From Euonymus europaeus (taxonomy: Eukaryota > Streptophyta > Magnoliopsida > Celastrales > Celastraceae): 64,000 nt of DNA. The stretch lies in the NCBI GenBank assembly GCA_963580455.1, contig CAUZKV010000010.1, positions 31,669 to 95,668 of the forward strand. The letters run 5' to 3'. A program made the translations under genes and the position numbers. Numbering within the stretch: the stretch's first letter is position 1; each line of letters begins with the position of its first letter. Of the stretch, positions 1-8,947 are shown one piece after another. The notes beneath the pieces were generated by a model. That model was not told the DNA's origin and did no database searches. It saw nothing but the letters and a program-made list of their open reading frames with translations.

Positions 1-198
1 TTTTATTTTGGAACCGGTTTTCACGGTTTACATGTTATAATAGGTACAATATTTTTAGCTGTAGGTTTTTGACGTTTGTTAGCTTATCACTTAACAGAAA
101 ATCATCATTTAGGTTTAGAAGCTGGTATCTTATACTGACATTTTGTAGATGTAGTTTGATTATTTTTATTTTTATCTGTCTATTATTGAGGATCTTAA
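1..198 (+). CDS. cox3: Cytochrome c oxidase subunit 3, C-terminal part (cut by window start)
   Basis: The first 198 bases encode the last 65 residues of Cox3 plus TAA, in frame from base 1. The visible part holds the GTGFHGLHV stretch and the ending [19 protein letters not shown], with both tryptophans encoded by TGA. The whole gene is at 30634-31443. This is a boundary effect, not a pseudogene. Confidence 0.95.
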
Positions 199-283
199 TA
201 TATTGTATATTATTACTAAAAAAAACTATATAAAAATATAATATATACTTAAATAAAATTACCTAAATAATAAACTATAAAAA

Positions 284-330
284 ATTAAATTTGCAATTTA
301 ATTACCTATGATAAAAAATAATACATTAAC
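284..330 (+). repeat. Leader repeat upstream of orf332 (matches atp9 leader)
   Basis: This 47-base segment matches 1351-1397 with about three mismatches. The first 33 bases are identical and include AATTACCTATGATAAAA. It ends about 10 bases before the orf332 ATG. Repeated at 31529-31575 and 62775-62821. Confidence 0.85.
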
Positions 331-340
331 AACTTAACGT

Positions 341-1339
341 ATGATTCTCTATAGTTATTCTAAGAGACCTTTAGTTAAACAAGCTCATATAGATTCTAAC
401 AAAAAAATATTTTCTAATACAGCTTGTTTCAAAACAAATAAATCTTCTAATAATTCTTCTAACAATTCTTCTATCAGTAGGACCCCGGATCTTATAAGTA
501 GTAATAACAGTGAAACTTATAATGAAGAATCATCCAAGTCTTCTAAATTTATAAAATCAGATTCAGGTCAATTGGTTAGAGACATATCTGTTGCAGATAT
601 TACTCATGCAACCGAGAAAATTGATATGATAGATGATAAAAAAAAAGCACAAGAGACTTATGATGATGTACATGATAAAATAAATATAGCCTATGTTGTT
701 ACTAAAGATAGAATTATTAAAGAAAAAGATGATGAAGTTAATTCTTTAAAAGAAAAATTAAATTTTTATGGTAAATATTCAAAGGAAGAGCGTATAATAG
801 TTGAGGAAGAATATGAGAAAGGGCGTAAAATAATCGAAGAAAAATATCAGGAGCAACAAGTAGAAAATTTAAATTACTCTAGTTCACTTAAAGGTGATCT
901 TAGAGCTAATATAGGAAGGGATGATTTAATATTAAGAGGTTTAGACGAAACTAATGAGGAATCCGTTGAAAATTTTGAAGAGGAGCTAGAGCGTTATAAA
1001 AATAATCCTTCTTCTAATAATCCTTCTTCTAATGATTCTTCTTCTAATAATTCTTCTTCTAATAATTCTTCTTCTAATGATTCTTCTGATAAGGGAAGTT
1101 TATATACACATGCAGATCCACAAAAATTACCTAGTGATAGTTTTGATAATTATGGAGAAGGGAGTTCAAAAACAAACGATTTAGGTAAAAAAAGATATTT
1201 AGATGATTCCTCACAAGAGGAAAATTTATCTAAGCAAGAAACTTCAAGCAAACAAGAACCAGACGCAAAAAGAATTAAACAAGATTCTAGCGATATTATG
1301 CCTGATTGTGAACCTTTTGATCCTTTTTGTGATGAATAA
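341..1339 (+). CDS. orf332, unassigned Asn/Ser-rich hydrophilic protein
   Basis: I do not recognise this protein. It is 332 aa and strongly hydrophilic, with no membrane segment. The N-terminus (about 1-30) is basic and is followed by a Ser/Asn-rich stretch (about 32-60). Residues about 95-185 are rich in Lys/Glu and look coiled-coil-forming. Residues 223-247 are five 5-residue repeats (PSSNN, PSSND, SSSNN, SSSNN, SSSND), encoded by a 15-bp minisatellite. The tail is acidic and contains GKKRYLDD, ending FDPFCDE. It has no tryptophan. It lies between cox3 and atp9, and its 5' leader (284-330) nearly matches the atp9 leader (1351-1397), so the two may share a transcription or translation signal. 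The ATG at 341 directly follows this leader. Function unknown. Confidence 0.6.
   Translation: MILYSYSKRPLVKQAHIDSNKKIFSNTACFKTNKSSNNSSNNSSISRTPDLISSNNSETYNEESSKSSKFIKSDSGQLVRDISVADITHATEKIDMIDDKKKAQETYDDVHDKINIAYVVTKDRIIKEKDDEVNSLKEKLNFYGKYSKEERIIVEEEYEKGRKIIEEKYQEQQVENLNYSSSLKGDLRANIGRDDLILRGLDETNEESVENFEEELERYKNNPSSNNPSSNDSSSNNSSSNNSSSNDSSDKGSLYTHADPQKLPSDSFDNYGEGSSKTNDLGKKRYLDDSSQEENLSKQETSSKQEPDAKRIKQDSSDIMPDCEPFDPFCDE
1007..1081 (+). repeat. 15-bp coding minisatellite in orf332
   Basis: Five tandem 15-bp units of the type CCTTCTTCTAATAAT encode (P/S)SSN(N/D). Shorter TCTTCTAATAAT-like repeats occur near 438-470 in the same gene. Such arrays readily change length by slippage. Second and third copies are at 32252-32326 and 63498-63572. 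Confidence 0.85.
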
Positions 1340-1350
1340 TTTAATTTATA

Positions 1351-1628
<278 letters not shown>

Positions 1629-1636
1629 AACCATTA

Positions 1637-1813
1637 ATGAAGAAATTATTCCTTATTTTTTTTGCACCAAATAATACTCTCAATAACAAAATAGCAAGTG
1701 AAATTTTTATGTATTATCCTGATAATAATCTTGAATTTTCAGTACTGGAAGATAAGCTACTAGAAACTGATAATTATGAAGTTATACGGTTTAAACCCTT
1801 GACCAAGAAATAG
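1637..1813 (+). CDS. orf58, possible small protein
   Basis: This is a 58-codon ATG-TAG frame starting 8 bases after the atp9 stop. The start is hydrophobic (MKKLFLIFFAP), followed by a soluble stretch with SEIFMYYPDNNLEF and a basic end (RFKPLTKK). I do not recognise it. Its position directly behind atp9 would allow co-transcription. A chance frame of this length is quite possible in such A+T-rich DNA. Confidence 0.3.
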   Translation: MKKLFLIFFAPNNTLNNKIASEIFMYYPDNNLEFSVLEDKLLETDNYEVIRFKPLTKK

Positions 1814-1823
1814 TTTTATAAAT

Positions 1824-1844
1824 ATTGTGATAAATTATCACAAT
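1824..1844. repeat. Inverted repeat behind orf58
   Basis: ATTGTGATAA-A-TTATCACAAT is a perfect 10-bp inverted repeat around one base, 11 bases after the orf58 stop. It could be a cruciform or a 3'-end processing hairpin. The second copy is at 33069-33089. Confidence 0.7.
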
Positions 1845-1982
1845 GGATCCTCAAAAAGATGAATCATGGTAAACAGTATTATTTATTTGTATATTGTTAT
1901 TATCCTTGTTTCAAGAAAATTAAACCTGACTAGTTAGTGCCTAAAATGATTAAAGAAAAAAAACACTTAATAAAACAAATCT

Positions 1983-1999
1983 GTCGCCTGGGGCGCCCT
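1983..1999. repeat. GC cluster (copy 1)
   Basis: GTCGCCTGGGGCGCCCT stands out in A+T-rich spacer. The same string recurs at 6066 and 8857, and its core lies in nad2 at 16993. CGCC/GGCG can pair. It resembles the mobile GC clusters known from fungal mtDNA in kind, not by exact sequence. The second copy is at 33228-33244. Confidence 0.8.
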
Positions 2000-2184
2000 A
2001 AAAACAATTTCTTTTAAGTTACCTATGATAGTATCATCTAAAAGGTATACAAATAATAAACTGGAAGGTTACTTAATTAATTATGTAAAATATAAAAATA
2101 AAATTAAGGGAAACAAATATACAATTAATACCTTAAATTTATTTATATATTGATAGAATAAATTGTAACATTTACAATAATGTA

Positions 2185-3808
2185 ATATAAAATATGAGTT
2201 TGATGATGGCTCTGATTGAACGCTGGCCAAAAGCTTGACACATGCTAATCGTACGTTATTTTTGTAAAAATTAATAATAACCTATAGTTATTAAATTTAA
2301 TTTTTTTCTAAAAGTAAAGTGGTGTAAAGGTGAGTATTATATGTTATGGTTTCCTTAAAGTAAGGCTTAAATACCTTATATCTAAAGAATGTATAAAGAA
2401 AAACAATTATTTTTCTCTTCGCTTTGAGATACTCATAACATAAACAGGTAGTATTAGATAAAGTAATTATTTATCTAGCTTTATCCTGTAACCAAAACTT
2501 AGAGGTTTATTGGTCACATTGGGTCTGAAAAAACCCCAATACGTTTAGTACAGCAGTGGGGAATATTGGTCAATAGCCAAACGGCTGAACCAGCTATTTG
2601 GCTGAACATAGTATTAGATTTATATTTTACACGACAACTATAGTAAAATAGTCTAATACGTTAAGGGACTACGTCTTATTAAGTTCTAAATAATAAGCTG
2701 ATAATGACAATTTATTATTTAAAAGTCTTGACAAAATCTTGTGCCAGCAGTCGCGGCAATACAAGTAAGACAAGTGTTATTCATCTTTATTAGGTTTAAA
2801 ATGTACCTAGATTGCAACCATAGCCTTATTAGGGGACAGGGTATGCTAGAGTTTTATGTGAGAGGTATATGTTAGAGCTGCCGGTTTAGAGATGAAATAT
2901 GTTGACACTGGCAGAAATGGTAACGGTAAATACAGGCCTCTATGTAAAAACTGACATTGAGGGACGAAGGCCTGGGTAGCAAATAGGATTAGATACCCTA
3001 GTAGTCCAGGCAGACAATTATGAGTGTTATACATCACGGTATCGTAGTGTATAAATTAAAGTGTAAGCATTCTACCTCAAGAGTAATGCGGCAACGCAGG
3101 AACTGAAATCATTAGACCGTTTCTGAAACCAGTAGTGAAGTATGTTGTTTAATTCGATGATCCTCGAATAACCTTACCACAATTTGTATGTATATATTAG
3201 GTTTTTACAAGATTTATTTTGATGCAAACTGTATGCCAACTGTTACAACGGGCGTGTATCTTAGTAAATCGCAGTATTAATACTATATAACACAGGTGTT
3301 GCACGGTTGTCTTTAGTTGATGTCGTGAGACTATGATTAGATTCATTAAATTAGCGTAAACCCCTGTTTTATTTGATTATTATAAAACGTACATATCTGC
3401 ACCAATGTTGTGGATATAGTAATAGGGATTAAGACAAATCATCATGACCTTAATATTGTGGGCTATAGACGTGCCACGTAACTCTATACAAAAGGATACG
3501 AAAATGCAAATTTAAGTTAATCCCCAAATAAGAGTATAAAATTAATTGTAGTCTGAAACTCGACTGCATGAAAAAGGAATTACTAGTAATCGTGAATTAC
3601 CACATCACGGTGAATTTGATCTCAGATAGGTACTAACTACTCGTCAGGCGCTGAAAGAAGTATGCGCAATAAGTTTGATTATTTTAATAAGCAACATCTA
3701 TTTAAATATTAATAGACCTTATTTTAAAATCTTCGTATGTGTGATTTTAATTAGTGTTAAGTCGAAATACGGTTCGTGTAGTGGAAATTGCACGGGGATA
3801 ATTAATTA
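2185..3808 (+). rRNA. rns: Small subunit ribosomal RNA
   Basis: Universal 16S-like blocks occur in order: GAACGCTGG near 2219, the AGCAGTGGGGAATATTGG block near 2551, GTGCCAGCAGTCGCGG (530 loop) near 2741, GATTAGATACCC near 2988, AACGCAGGAACTGAAAT-type 900 region near 3093, TTCGATGATCCTCG near 3152, GATGTCGTGAGA near 3319, and a short anti-decoding 3' block (GTAGTGGAAATTGC). The ends are estimated by analogy with bacterial 16S and may be off by tens of bases. Variable regions are A+T-rich expansions. No intron was seen. The 3' side is followed by the large tRNA cluster that in most Pezizomycotina follows rnl. Confidence 0.93.
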
Positions 3809-3858
3809 TTAAAACAATAAAAAAAAATAGAAAAAAAAATAAATATAACACCCAAGTA

Positions 3859-3878
3859 ATAGCACCTAAAGGTACTAT
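3859..3878. repeat. Palindromic hairpin element, degenerate copy
   Basis: AATAGCACC-TAAA-GGTACTAT carries the standard TAAA loop and GGTACTAT arm of the palindrome family, with one mismatch in the left arm. It lies between rns and tRNA-Tyr. Confidence 0.65.
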
Positions 3879-3890
3879 AGCTAAGGCGAC

Positions 3891-3975
3891 AGGAAGGTTC
3901 CATTTGTTGGTATGATGGGTTGAGCTGTAAACTCAATAGCTAAGGCTGTCGAAGGTTCAATTCCTTTCCTTCCTA
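3891..3975 (+). tRNA. trnY: tRNA-Tyr (GTA)
   Basis: Acceptor AGGAAGG pairs with CCTTCCT. Anticodon stem TTGAG/CTCAA closes the loop CTGTAAA, with GTA at 3927-3929. A long variable arm makes it a class II tRNA, as expected for fungal mitochondrial Tyr. It is the first tRNA after rns. Confidence 0.93.
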
Positions 3976-4042
3976 TTATAAATGGCAGAAATAAATAGGT
4001 TCAATTAAATTACTTATTATATACGGTATTAAAGGCGATAAA

Positions 4043-4114
4043 TGCGGGTTGATGTAATAGGTAAGCATAATTGGCTCATGCCCAATAAACGAAGGTTCAA
4101 TTCCTTCATCCGCA
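4043..4114 (+). tRNA. trnM: tRNA-Met (CAT), first copy, possible initiator
   Basis: Acceptor TGCGGGT pairs with ATCCGCA. Anticodon stem ATTGG/CCAAT has loop CTCATGC, with CAT at 4077-4079. The TGCGGG start resembles initiator tRNAs, so this is the best of the three CAT tRNAs for initiation; that assignment is inferred. Confidence 0.9.
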
Positions 4115-4238
4115 CTGTTTCTTAATAATATTTAAGGGTTTACTGTTATAACAGTAGGGGTTTTAGGCCAAAAGCTAAAAAATATATAGATAGTTTAGTT
4201 TATATATATTATTATGGATCTTAAAACGAATATTTAAA

Positions 4239-4309
4239 AGGCTGTAGCTTAATTGGTAGAGCAAACTGCTCATGATAGTTTAGGTGCGTGTTCAAATCAC
4301 TCTAGCCTT
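4239..4309 (+). tRNA. trnM: tRNA-Met (CAT), second copy
   Basis: The AGGCTGT/CTAGCCT acceptor has a weak seventh pair. Stem AAACT/AGTTT surrounds the CAT at 4271-4273. The D-arm GCTTAATTGGTAGAGC is standard. Two adjacent trnM genes are usual in Pezizomycotina. Confidence 0.88.
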
Positions 4310-4359
4310 ATTGTACGTCGTAATTGCAAAAAGCTAATAATTCCCTTTACCTAAAAATA

Positions 4360-4442
4360 ACCCGAGTGCTGGAATTGGTAGACAGGATAAACTTAAGATT
4401 TATTGATATAATTTCGTAAACGTTCAAGTCGTTTCTCGGGTA
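4360..4442 (+). tRNA. trnL: tRNA-Leu (TAA)
   Basis: Acceptor ACCCGAG/CTCGGGT is perfect. Anticodon stem ATAAA/TTTAT has loop CTTAAGA, with TAA at 4394-4396. A long variable arm and the TTCAAGT T-loop confirm a class II leucine tRNA. Confidence 0.94.
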
Positions 4443-4538
4443 TTTTATACTATTTATACACTTATGACCTAAAACTATAAAAAGATTTTTTAATAGTTAA
4501 AACTTTTATATTTTTATTGCGATTTTATGCTTTATAAA

Positions 4539-4610
4539 GACCTACTAGTCAAGTGGTTAAGACATGACACTTTCATCGTCACATCTCAGGTTCGATCCCT
4601 GAGTGGGTTA
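4539..4610 (+). tRNA. trnE: tRNA-Glu (TTC)
   Basis: Acceptor GACCTAC/GTGGGTT includes G-U pairs. Stem TGAC/GTCA flanks the loop CTTTCAT, with TTC at 4572-4574. The T-arm CAGG-TTCGATC-CCTG is canonical. Confidence 0.93.
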
Positions 4611-4720
4611 ATACGTTTTTAAGGCTTTACAGTATCAAATAAGCATAAAAAAACTTTATTCTTTAAAAGTAATATTGCGAAAAATTGTAATACCTAAAGG
4701 TCACGTAATTAAAAGCGAAA

Positions 4721-4792
4721 GGGGATATAGTTTAATTGGTAAAACTACGATTTTGCATATCGTTATTTTAGGCTCGAGTCCTAATATCTCCA
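4721..4792 (+). tRNA. trnA: tRNA-Ala (TGC)
   Basis: Acceptor GGGGATA/TATCTCC. Anticodon stem ACGAT/ATCGT closes loop TTTGCAT, with TGC at 4754-4756. The symmetric stem fixes the loop, so Ala is preferred over Cys (GCA, which lies one base on). Confidence 0.92.
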
Positions 4793-4907
4793 TGTTATTT
4801 TTAATATAATTAATAATTCAAGATAGCGCAAAACTATAAAACTTTTAGGTCTTATAATTTGGTAACTAAAAAGAGTGTAAGGACCCCTATGTTTATTTTT
4901 ATATTAA

Positions 4908-4981
4908 GCCTGGAAAGCTCAATCTGGTCGAGCGGAACTCTGAAGATGTTTAGGCTGTAAGTTCAAATCTTACTCCCGGCA
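4908..4981 (+). tRNA. trnF: tRNA-Phe (GAA)
   Basis: Loop CTGAAGA has GAA at 4942-4944. Acceptor GCCTGGA against TCCCGGC leaves a T-C mismatch at the fourth pair, a position also mispaired in the third trnM. It lies 4 bases before tRNA-Leu(TAG). Confidence 0.9.
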
Positions 4982-4985
4982 AACA

Positions 4986-5067
4986 AAGGTAGTGATGGAA
5001 TTGGTAGACATGAGCAATTTAGGCTTGCTTGATTTTTATCTTATCCGTTCAAGTCGGATTTACCTTA
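4986..5067 (+). tRNA. trnL: tRNA-Leu (TAG)
   Basis: Acceptor AAGGTAG/TTACCTT. Stem AGCAA/TTGCT closes loop TTTAGGC, with TAG at 5020-5022. The TGATGGAATTGGTAGACAT D-region is typical of Leu tRNAs, and a long variable arm is present. Confidence 0.92.
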
Positions 5068-5169
5068 AAAAAAGGTTTGGGATTTCCTATAATAAATATA
5101 AGTATATTATATGCTATTTTTATGAAAAATTACTAAACCTAATAGTAATATATATATATAATACAAATA

Positions 5170-5238
5170 TGCTGTGGACTAATAGGTAAGTCATAAATTT
5201 TTGGTATTTATCATTGAGTGTTCGAACCACTCCAGCAT
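5170..5238 (+). tRNA. trnQ: tRNA-Gln (TTG)
   Basis: Acceptor TGCTGTG/TCCAGCA has one mismatch at pair 6. Stem TAAAT/ATTTA holds loop TTTTGGT, with TTG at 5201-5203. T-arm GAGTG-TTCGAAC-CACTC is perfect. Confidence 0.9.
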
Positions 5239-5426
5239 AATATAAAAACCTAATTTTTAAATTAACTGATTAAAAAGACTTAAATTGTACAATAATAAAC
5301 TAAAAATACCTTGGTGTTTTTATCACCTGCTTCTATTATTTTTTTTATACTGTAATTAAAACAAGACCAATAATAAAAGATATATTATTATACTTATTAA
5401 TAGTAGTTTATATTATATTATCATGG

Positions 5427-5498
5427 GAAAGCTTAACTTAATGGTAAAGTATATGACTTTTAATCATTCTTATGTGAGTTCAAATCTCATAGCTTTTA
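5427..5498 (+). tRNA. trnK: tRNA-Lys (TTT)
   Basis: Acceptor GAAAGCT/AGCTTTT. Stem TATGA/TCATT has loop CTTTTAA, with TTT at 5459-5461. T-arm TGAG-TTCAAAT-CTCA is standard. Confidence 0.92.
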
Positions 5499-5610
5499 TT
5501 AAAAAAATAATAAAGGTTATAGGTTTATATAATTATTTTAATGGTGCCAAATCCCTTAAACATTAAAGTTTTCAATTATATATTTATGACAAATTTTTGA
5601 TTTATGATAT

Positions 5611-5681
5611 TTCTCGTTAGCTCAATGGCAGAGCACAATACTTCTGATATTGAGATTTAAGTTCGACTCTTTGACGAGGAT
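5611..5681 (+). tRNA. trnR: tRNA-Arg (TCT)
   Basis: Acceptor TTCTCGT/ACGAGGA. Stem CAATA/TATTG has loop CTTCTGA, with TCT at 5643-5645. It reads AGA/AGG, the main arginine codons of the core genes here. Confidence 0.92.
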
Positions 5682-5698
5682 TACTTCTCTATTGTTAA

Positions 5699-5772
5699 GG
5701 TAAATATAATTCAATAGGCAGAATCACTGTATGTGGAACAGTAAGCTCTCCGTTCAAATCGGAGTATTTACC
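5699..5772 (+). tRNA. trnH: tRNA-His (GTG)
   Basis: Acceptor GGTAAAT/ATTTACC is perfect. Stem ACTGT/ACAGT has loop ATGTGGA, with GTG at 5733-5735. The T-arm CTCCG-TTCAAAT-CGGAG is perfect. Confidence 0.93.
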
Positions 5773-5899
5773 CTTATATAATGTATTGTTTAATGTTCAT
5801 AATTGCCGATTTAATTATAGTACTTTTAAAGCGTAAATTATAGTACCTAAAGATAGTTGATATTTAATTATTAAACACAATAAACATGTATAGTTATAA

Positions 5900-5972
5900 G
5901 CCAGGATAGTTCAATTGGTTAGAACATTAATTTCATGCATTAAGAATGGGAATTCGAATTTCTCTCCCGGCT
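5900..5972 (+). tRNA. trnM: tRNA-Met (CAT), third copy
   Basis: Stem TTAAT/ATTAA closes loop TTCATGC, with CAT at 5934-5936. Acceptor GCCAGGA against TCCCGGC leaves an A-C mismatch at pair 4. A third CAT tRNA at the end of this cluster is normal for Pezizomycotina (…LQHM). Confidence 0.88.
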
Positions 5973-6065
5973 AAAATATAATACCTAAAGGTAATATATT
6001 TTTAAAGGTTTTAAATAGTTAAGATCTTAGAAAGGAGAGCAATATAATAATTTATACAATTTACA

Positions 6066-6082
6066 GTCGCCTGGGGCGCCCT
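6066..6082. repeat. GC cluster (copy 2)
   Basis: GTCGCCTGGGGCGCCCT, identical to the copy at 1983, in the tRNA-Met to nad4L spacer. The second unit has it at 37311-37327. Confidence 0.8.
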
Positions 6083-6123
6083 TAAAACATTTATTTAATT
6101 TTTTTTTATTACAGGATCCTGAC

Positions 6124-6145
6124 TATAATACCTAAAGGTACTATA
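6124..6145. repeat. Palindromic hairpin element
   Basis: TATAATACC-TAAA-GGTACTATA, 9-bp arms with one mismatch, lies 70 bases upstream of nad4L. It is a member of the dispersed family. Confidence 0.75.
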
Positions 6146-6215
6146 ATTAAAGATATAGAAGAAACTTATAAGCCAAAGTCTTTTGCTTACTACAAGAATA
6201 TATTTATTATTTATA

Positions 6216-6485
6216 ATGAATTTATCTATAGTATTGTTTTTGATAGGTGTGTTAGGTTTTGTTTTAAACAGAAAAAATATAATATTAATGTTAATTTCAA
6301 TTGAAATTATGCTATTAGGTATTACACTTTTAATATTATTAGGTTCGTTGACTATGGATGACATATTTGGTCAAACTTATGCTATATACATAATATCTGT
6401 GGCAGGAGCAGAATCAGCCATAGGTCTAGGTATACTTGTTGCTTTTTACAGATTGAGAGGTAGTGTTGCAATTGATTTTAAATAA
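6216..6485 (+). CDS. nad4L: NADH dehydrogenase subunit 4L
   Basis: This is a small membrane subunit of the complex I proton-pumping arm. It is 89 aa, the usual fungal length, with three helices. The ATG at 6216 ([20 protein letters not shown]) is chosen because fungal Nad4L starts with this sequence. An upstream in-frame ATG at 6183 would add 11 atypical residues. The helix-2 stretch [15 protein letters not shown] carries the conserved glutamate, and helix 3 contains the second ([16 protein letters not shown]). The stop codon shares its last A with the nad5 ATG (TAATG), the classic fungal nad4L-nad5 coupling. Confidence 0.96.
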   Translation: MNLSIVLFLIGVLGFVLNRKNIILMLISIEIMLLGITLLILLGSLTMDDIFGQTYAIYIISVAGAESAIGLGILVAFYRLRGSVAIDFK

Positions 6486-8482
6486 TGTATTTATGTATAA
6501 TAATATTACCTTTATTAGCTTCAATTGTTTCAGGGTTTTTTGGTAGAAAAGTTGGTTTTACAGGTGCTCAAATAATAACGTGTTTGTCCGTGATAACTAT
6601 AACTATACTTTCTTTAGTTGCTTTCTTAGAAGTGGGTTTAAATAATATACCTGTTAACATTAAATTATTTAGATGAATAGACTCAGAATCTACTAACATT
6701 TTATGAAATTTCAATTTTGATTCATTAACAGTTTCAATGTTAATACCGGTTTTAATTGTTTCTTCTTTGGTTCATTTATATTCAATAGGTTATATGAGTA
6801 ATGACCCACATAATCAAAGATTCTTTAGTTATTTAAGTTTATTTACATTTATGATGGTAATACTTGTTACATCAAATAACTTCTTGTTAATGTTCGTAGG
6901 GTGAGAAGGTGTAGGAGTTTGTTCTTATTTATTAGTTAATTTCTGATATACTAGAATAGCAGCAAACCAAAGTGCTTTAGCAGCTTTTTTAACAAATAGA
7001 GTAGGAGATTGCTTTTTAACTATAGGTATGTTTGCCATACTAATAACATTTGGTAATTTAGATTATTCTACAGTTTTTTCATTAGCGCCTTTTATAAGTG
7101 AAAATGCTATTATATTAATAGGAGTATGTTTACTTATAGGAGCTATGGCCAAAAGTTCTCAAATAGGTTTACATATTTGACTTCCTATGGCTATGGAAGG
7201 TCCTACACCAGTTTCTGCTTTAATACACGCGGCTACTATGGTTACTGCAGGTGTATATTTATTAATGCGTACTTCTCCACTTATAGAATATAGTGATACT
7301 GTTTTACTATTATGTTTATGAATAGGAGCTATTACAACTGTATTTAGTTCTCTAATTGGTTTATTTCAACAAGATATAAAGAAAGTTATAGCTTATTCTA
7401 CTATGAGTCAATTAGGTATGATGGTTATAGCTATAGGTATTTCTTCTTATAATATCGCTTTATTTCATTTAATGAATCATGCTTTTTATAAAGCACTATT
7501 ATTTTTAGGTGCAGGTGCAGTAATACACGCTGTATCAGATAACCAAGACTTCAGAAAATATGGAGGACTTAAATCTTTACTTCCTTTAACTTATTCTGTT
7601 ATGTTAATAGCTTCTCTTAGTTTAGTTGCATTTCCTTTTATGACTGGTTATTATTCTAAAGACTTTATTATAGAATCTGCATACGGTCAATTTACTTTTT
7701 CTGGTACTGCTATTTACTGTATATCTACAATAGGAGCTATGTTTACTACATTGTATTCTGTAAAAGTTTTATACTTAACTTTCTTAACTAGTCCTAATGG
7801 GCCTCTTGTAAACTACAAAAATGCTCATGAAGGTGATATATTTATGAGTTTACCTTTAATTATATTAGCCGTATTTTCTGTATTTTTTGGTTATATAACT
7901 AAAGATATATTTATAGGATTAGGTTCTGATTTTTTCGTGGATAATAGTATATATATACATCCTAATCATGAAATAATGTTAGATACAGAATTTGCTGTAC
8001 CAACTATTTTTAAATTAATACCTTTAATATTAACTATATCTTTGTCTATATTATTTATAGTCGTAGCTGAATATACGTATTTACTTATAAACTTTAAATC
8101 TTCTAGATTAGGTTATAATATATATGGTTTCTTTAATCAACGTTTCTTAGTTGAATTATTTTATAATAAATATATTACAAATTTAGTTTTAATATTAGGA
8201 GGTCAAACAACTAAAGTTATAGATAAAGGTTCTATAGAATATATAGGTCCTTATGGTTTAGAAAAAGGATTAACATATCTAAGTAACAACATAAGTAAAT
8301 TAGACACGGGTGTAGTTACATCATATGCTCTGTATATATTAGTTGGACTTATATTTTATGTTTTAGTACCTTATTTTTATCTAGTAGATAACAATTACTT
8401 ATTGATTGTATTATTAGGTTTATTTACAATGACATTAAAAGATATAAAAGCTCCCGCTTTTACATTTATAACTTCTCGTTAG
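6485..8482 (+). CDS. nad5: NADH dehydrogenase subunit 5
   Basis: This is the largest antiporter-like proton-pumping subunit of complex I, 665 aa with all tryptophans as TGA. The conserved core includes [21 protein letters not shown] near residue 138, and [25 protein letters not shown] near 233. After this comes a lysine-bearing helix stretch ([12 protein letters not shown]) and the [13 protein letters not shown] motif. The C-terminal part has the long amphipathic helix region and further membrane segments. The start overlaps the nad4L stop by one base, which implies coupled translation on one mRNA. It is uninterrupted by introns. Confidence 0.97.
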
Positions 8483-8511
8483 GGCCCTTTAATTTAAATT
8501 AAAAATTTAAA

Positions 8512-8560
8512 AGATTTTAGGTCTTACATAAATTGGGTGACCAGTGGTCCCTAAAAATCT
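8512..8560. repeat. Long imperfect hairpin after nad5
   Basis: AGATTTTAGG pairs with CCTAAAAATCT across about 28 bases, and the loop contains the inner repeat GACCA-G-TGGTC. Located 30 bases after the nad5 stop, it may mark the mRNA 3' end; that is inferred. Second copy 39757-39805. Confidence 0.55.
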
Positions 8561-8670
8561 ATTATTAACATAATTTTAAATATTATCAACGTTCATAATT
8601 ACTTAATAATTTAAGGTTATTAGTTTGAAATTATTTAGGGTTAGGAAAAAAACCCAAAACACTATCGCCA

Positions 8671-8695
8671 TTATAAAACCTTTAGGTCTTATAAT
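8671..8695. repeat. Palindromic hairpin element (AAGACC subfamily, degenerate)
   Basis: TTATAAAACC-TTTA-GGTCTTATAA, ten-base arms with one mismatch. Flanked by the CGCC… and …GCGC bases seen around several family members. Confidence 0.7.
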
Positions 8696-8856
8696 TTTGC
8701 GCTAAGTAGGAGGTTACATGTTTAACTGTATTTATAATTATGTCCCTTAAATTGTTATGAGCTATACGTCTTTACATAGTCTTAACAAATTAAGAGCTTT
8801 TATATTAAATCAATAATAGTTTAAGTAATTATGATTTAAGGATTACTATGTTTTTA

Positions 8857-8873
8857 GTCGCCTGGGGCGCCCT
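8857..8873. repeat. GC cluster (copy 3)
   Basis: GTCGCCTGGGGCGCCCT, identical to copies at 1983 and 6066, 74 bases before nad6. Second unit: 40102-40118. Confidence 0.8.
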
Positions 8874-8947
8874 AAAAATTTACTATACATCAAGCTATAT
8901 ACTATATTTCATAATATAACAATATAAAAATTAGTATAATATTTAAT

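Larger units (their letters stand above)
1629..2184. other. atp9-rns spacer
   Basis: The spacer is 556 bases. It holds the small reading frame orf58 (1637-1813), a 10-bp inverted repeat at 1824-1844, a GC cluster at 1983-1999 and a TTACCTATGATA motif at about 2019-2030 shared with the atp9 and orf332 leaders. No other gene was seen. The second copy is at 32874-33429. Confidence 0.7.
8483..8947. other. nad5-nad6 spacer
   Basis: The spacer is 465 A+T-rich bases. It holds an imperfect long hairpin at 8512-8560, a palindrome-family copy at 8671-8695 and a GC cluster at 8857-8873. No gene was seen. Second copy at 39728-40192. Confidence 0.7.

Noticed and set aside
2846..3037. 63-aa minus-strand frame
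   Set aside because: It lies inside rns, over conserved rRNA blocks.
4992..5189. 65-aa plus-strand frame
   Set aside because: It starts inside tRNA-Leu(TAG) and runs into tRNA-Gln. The tRNA folds are clear, and the frame has no protein-like features.
6095..6364. 89-aa minus-strand frame
   Set aside because: It is antisense to nad4L and a palindromic element, and has no independent support.
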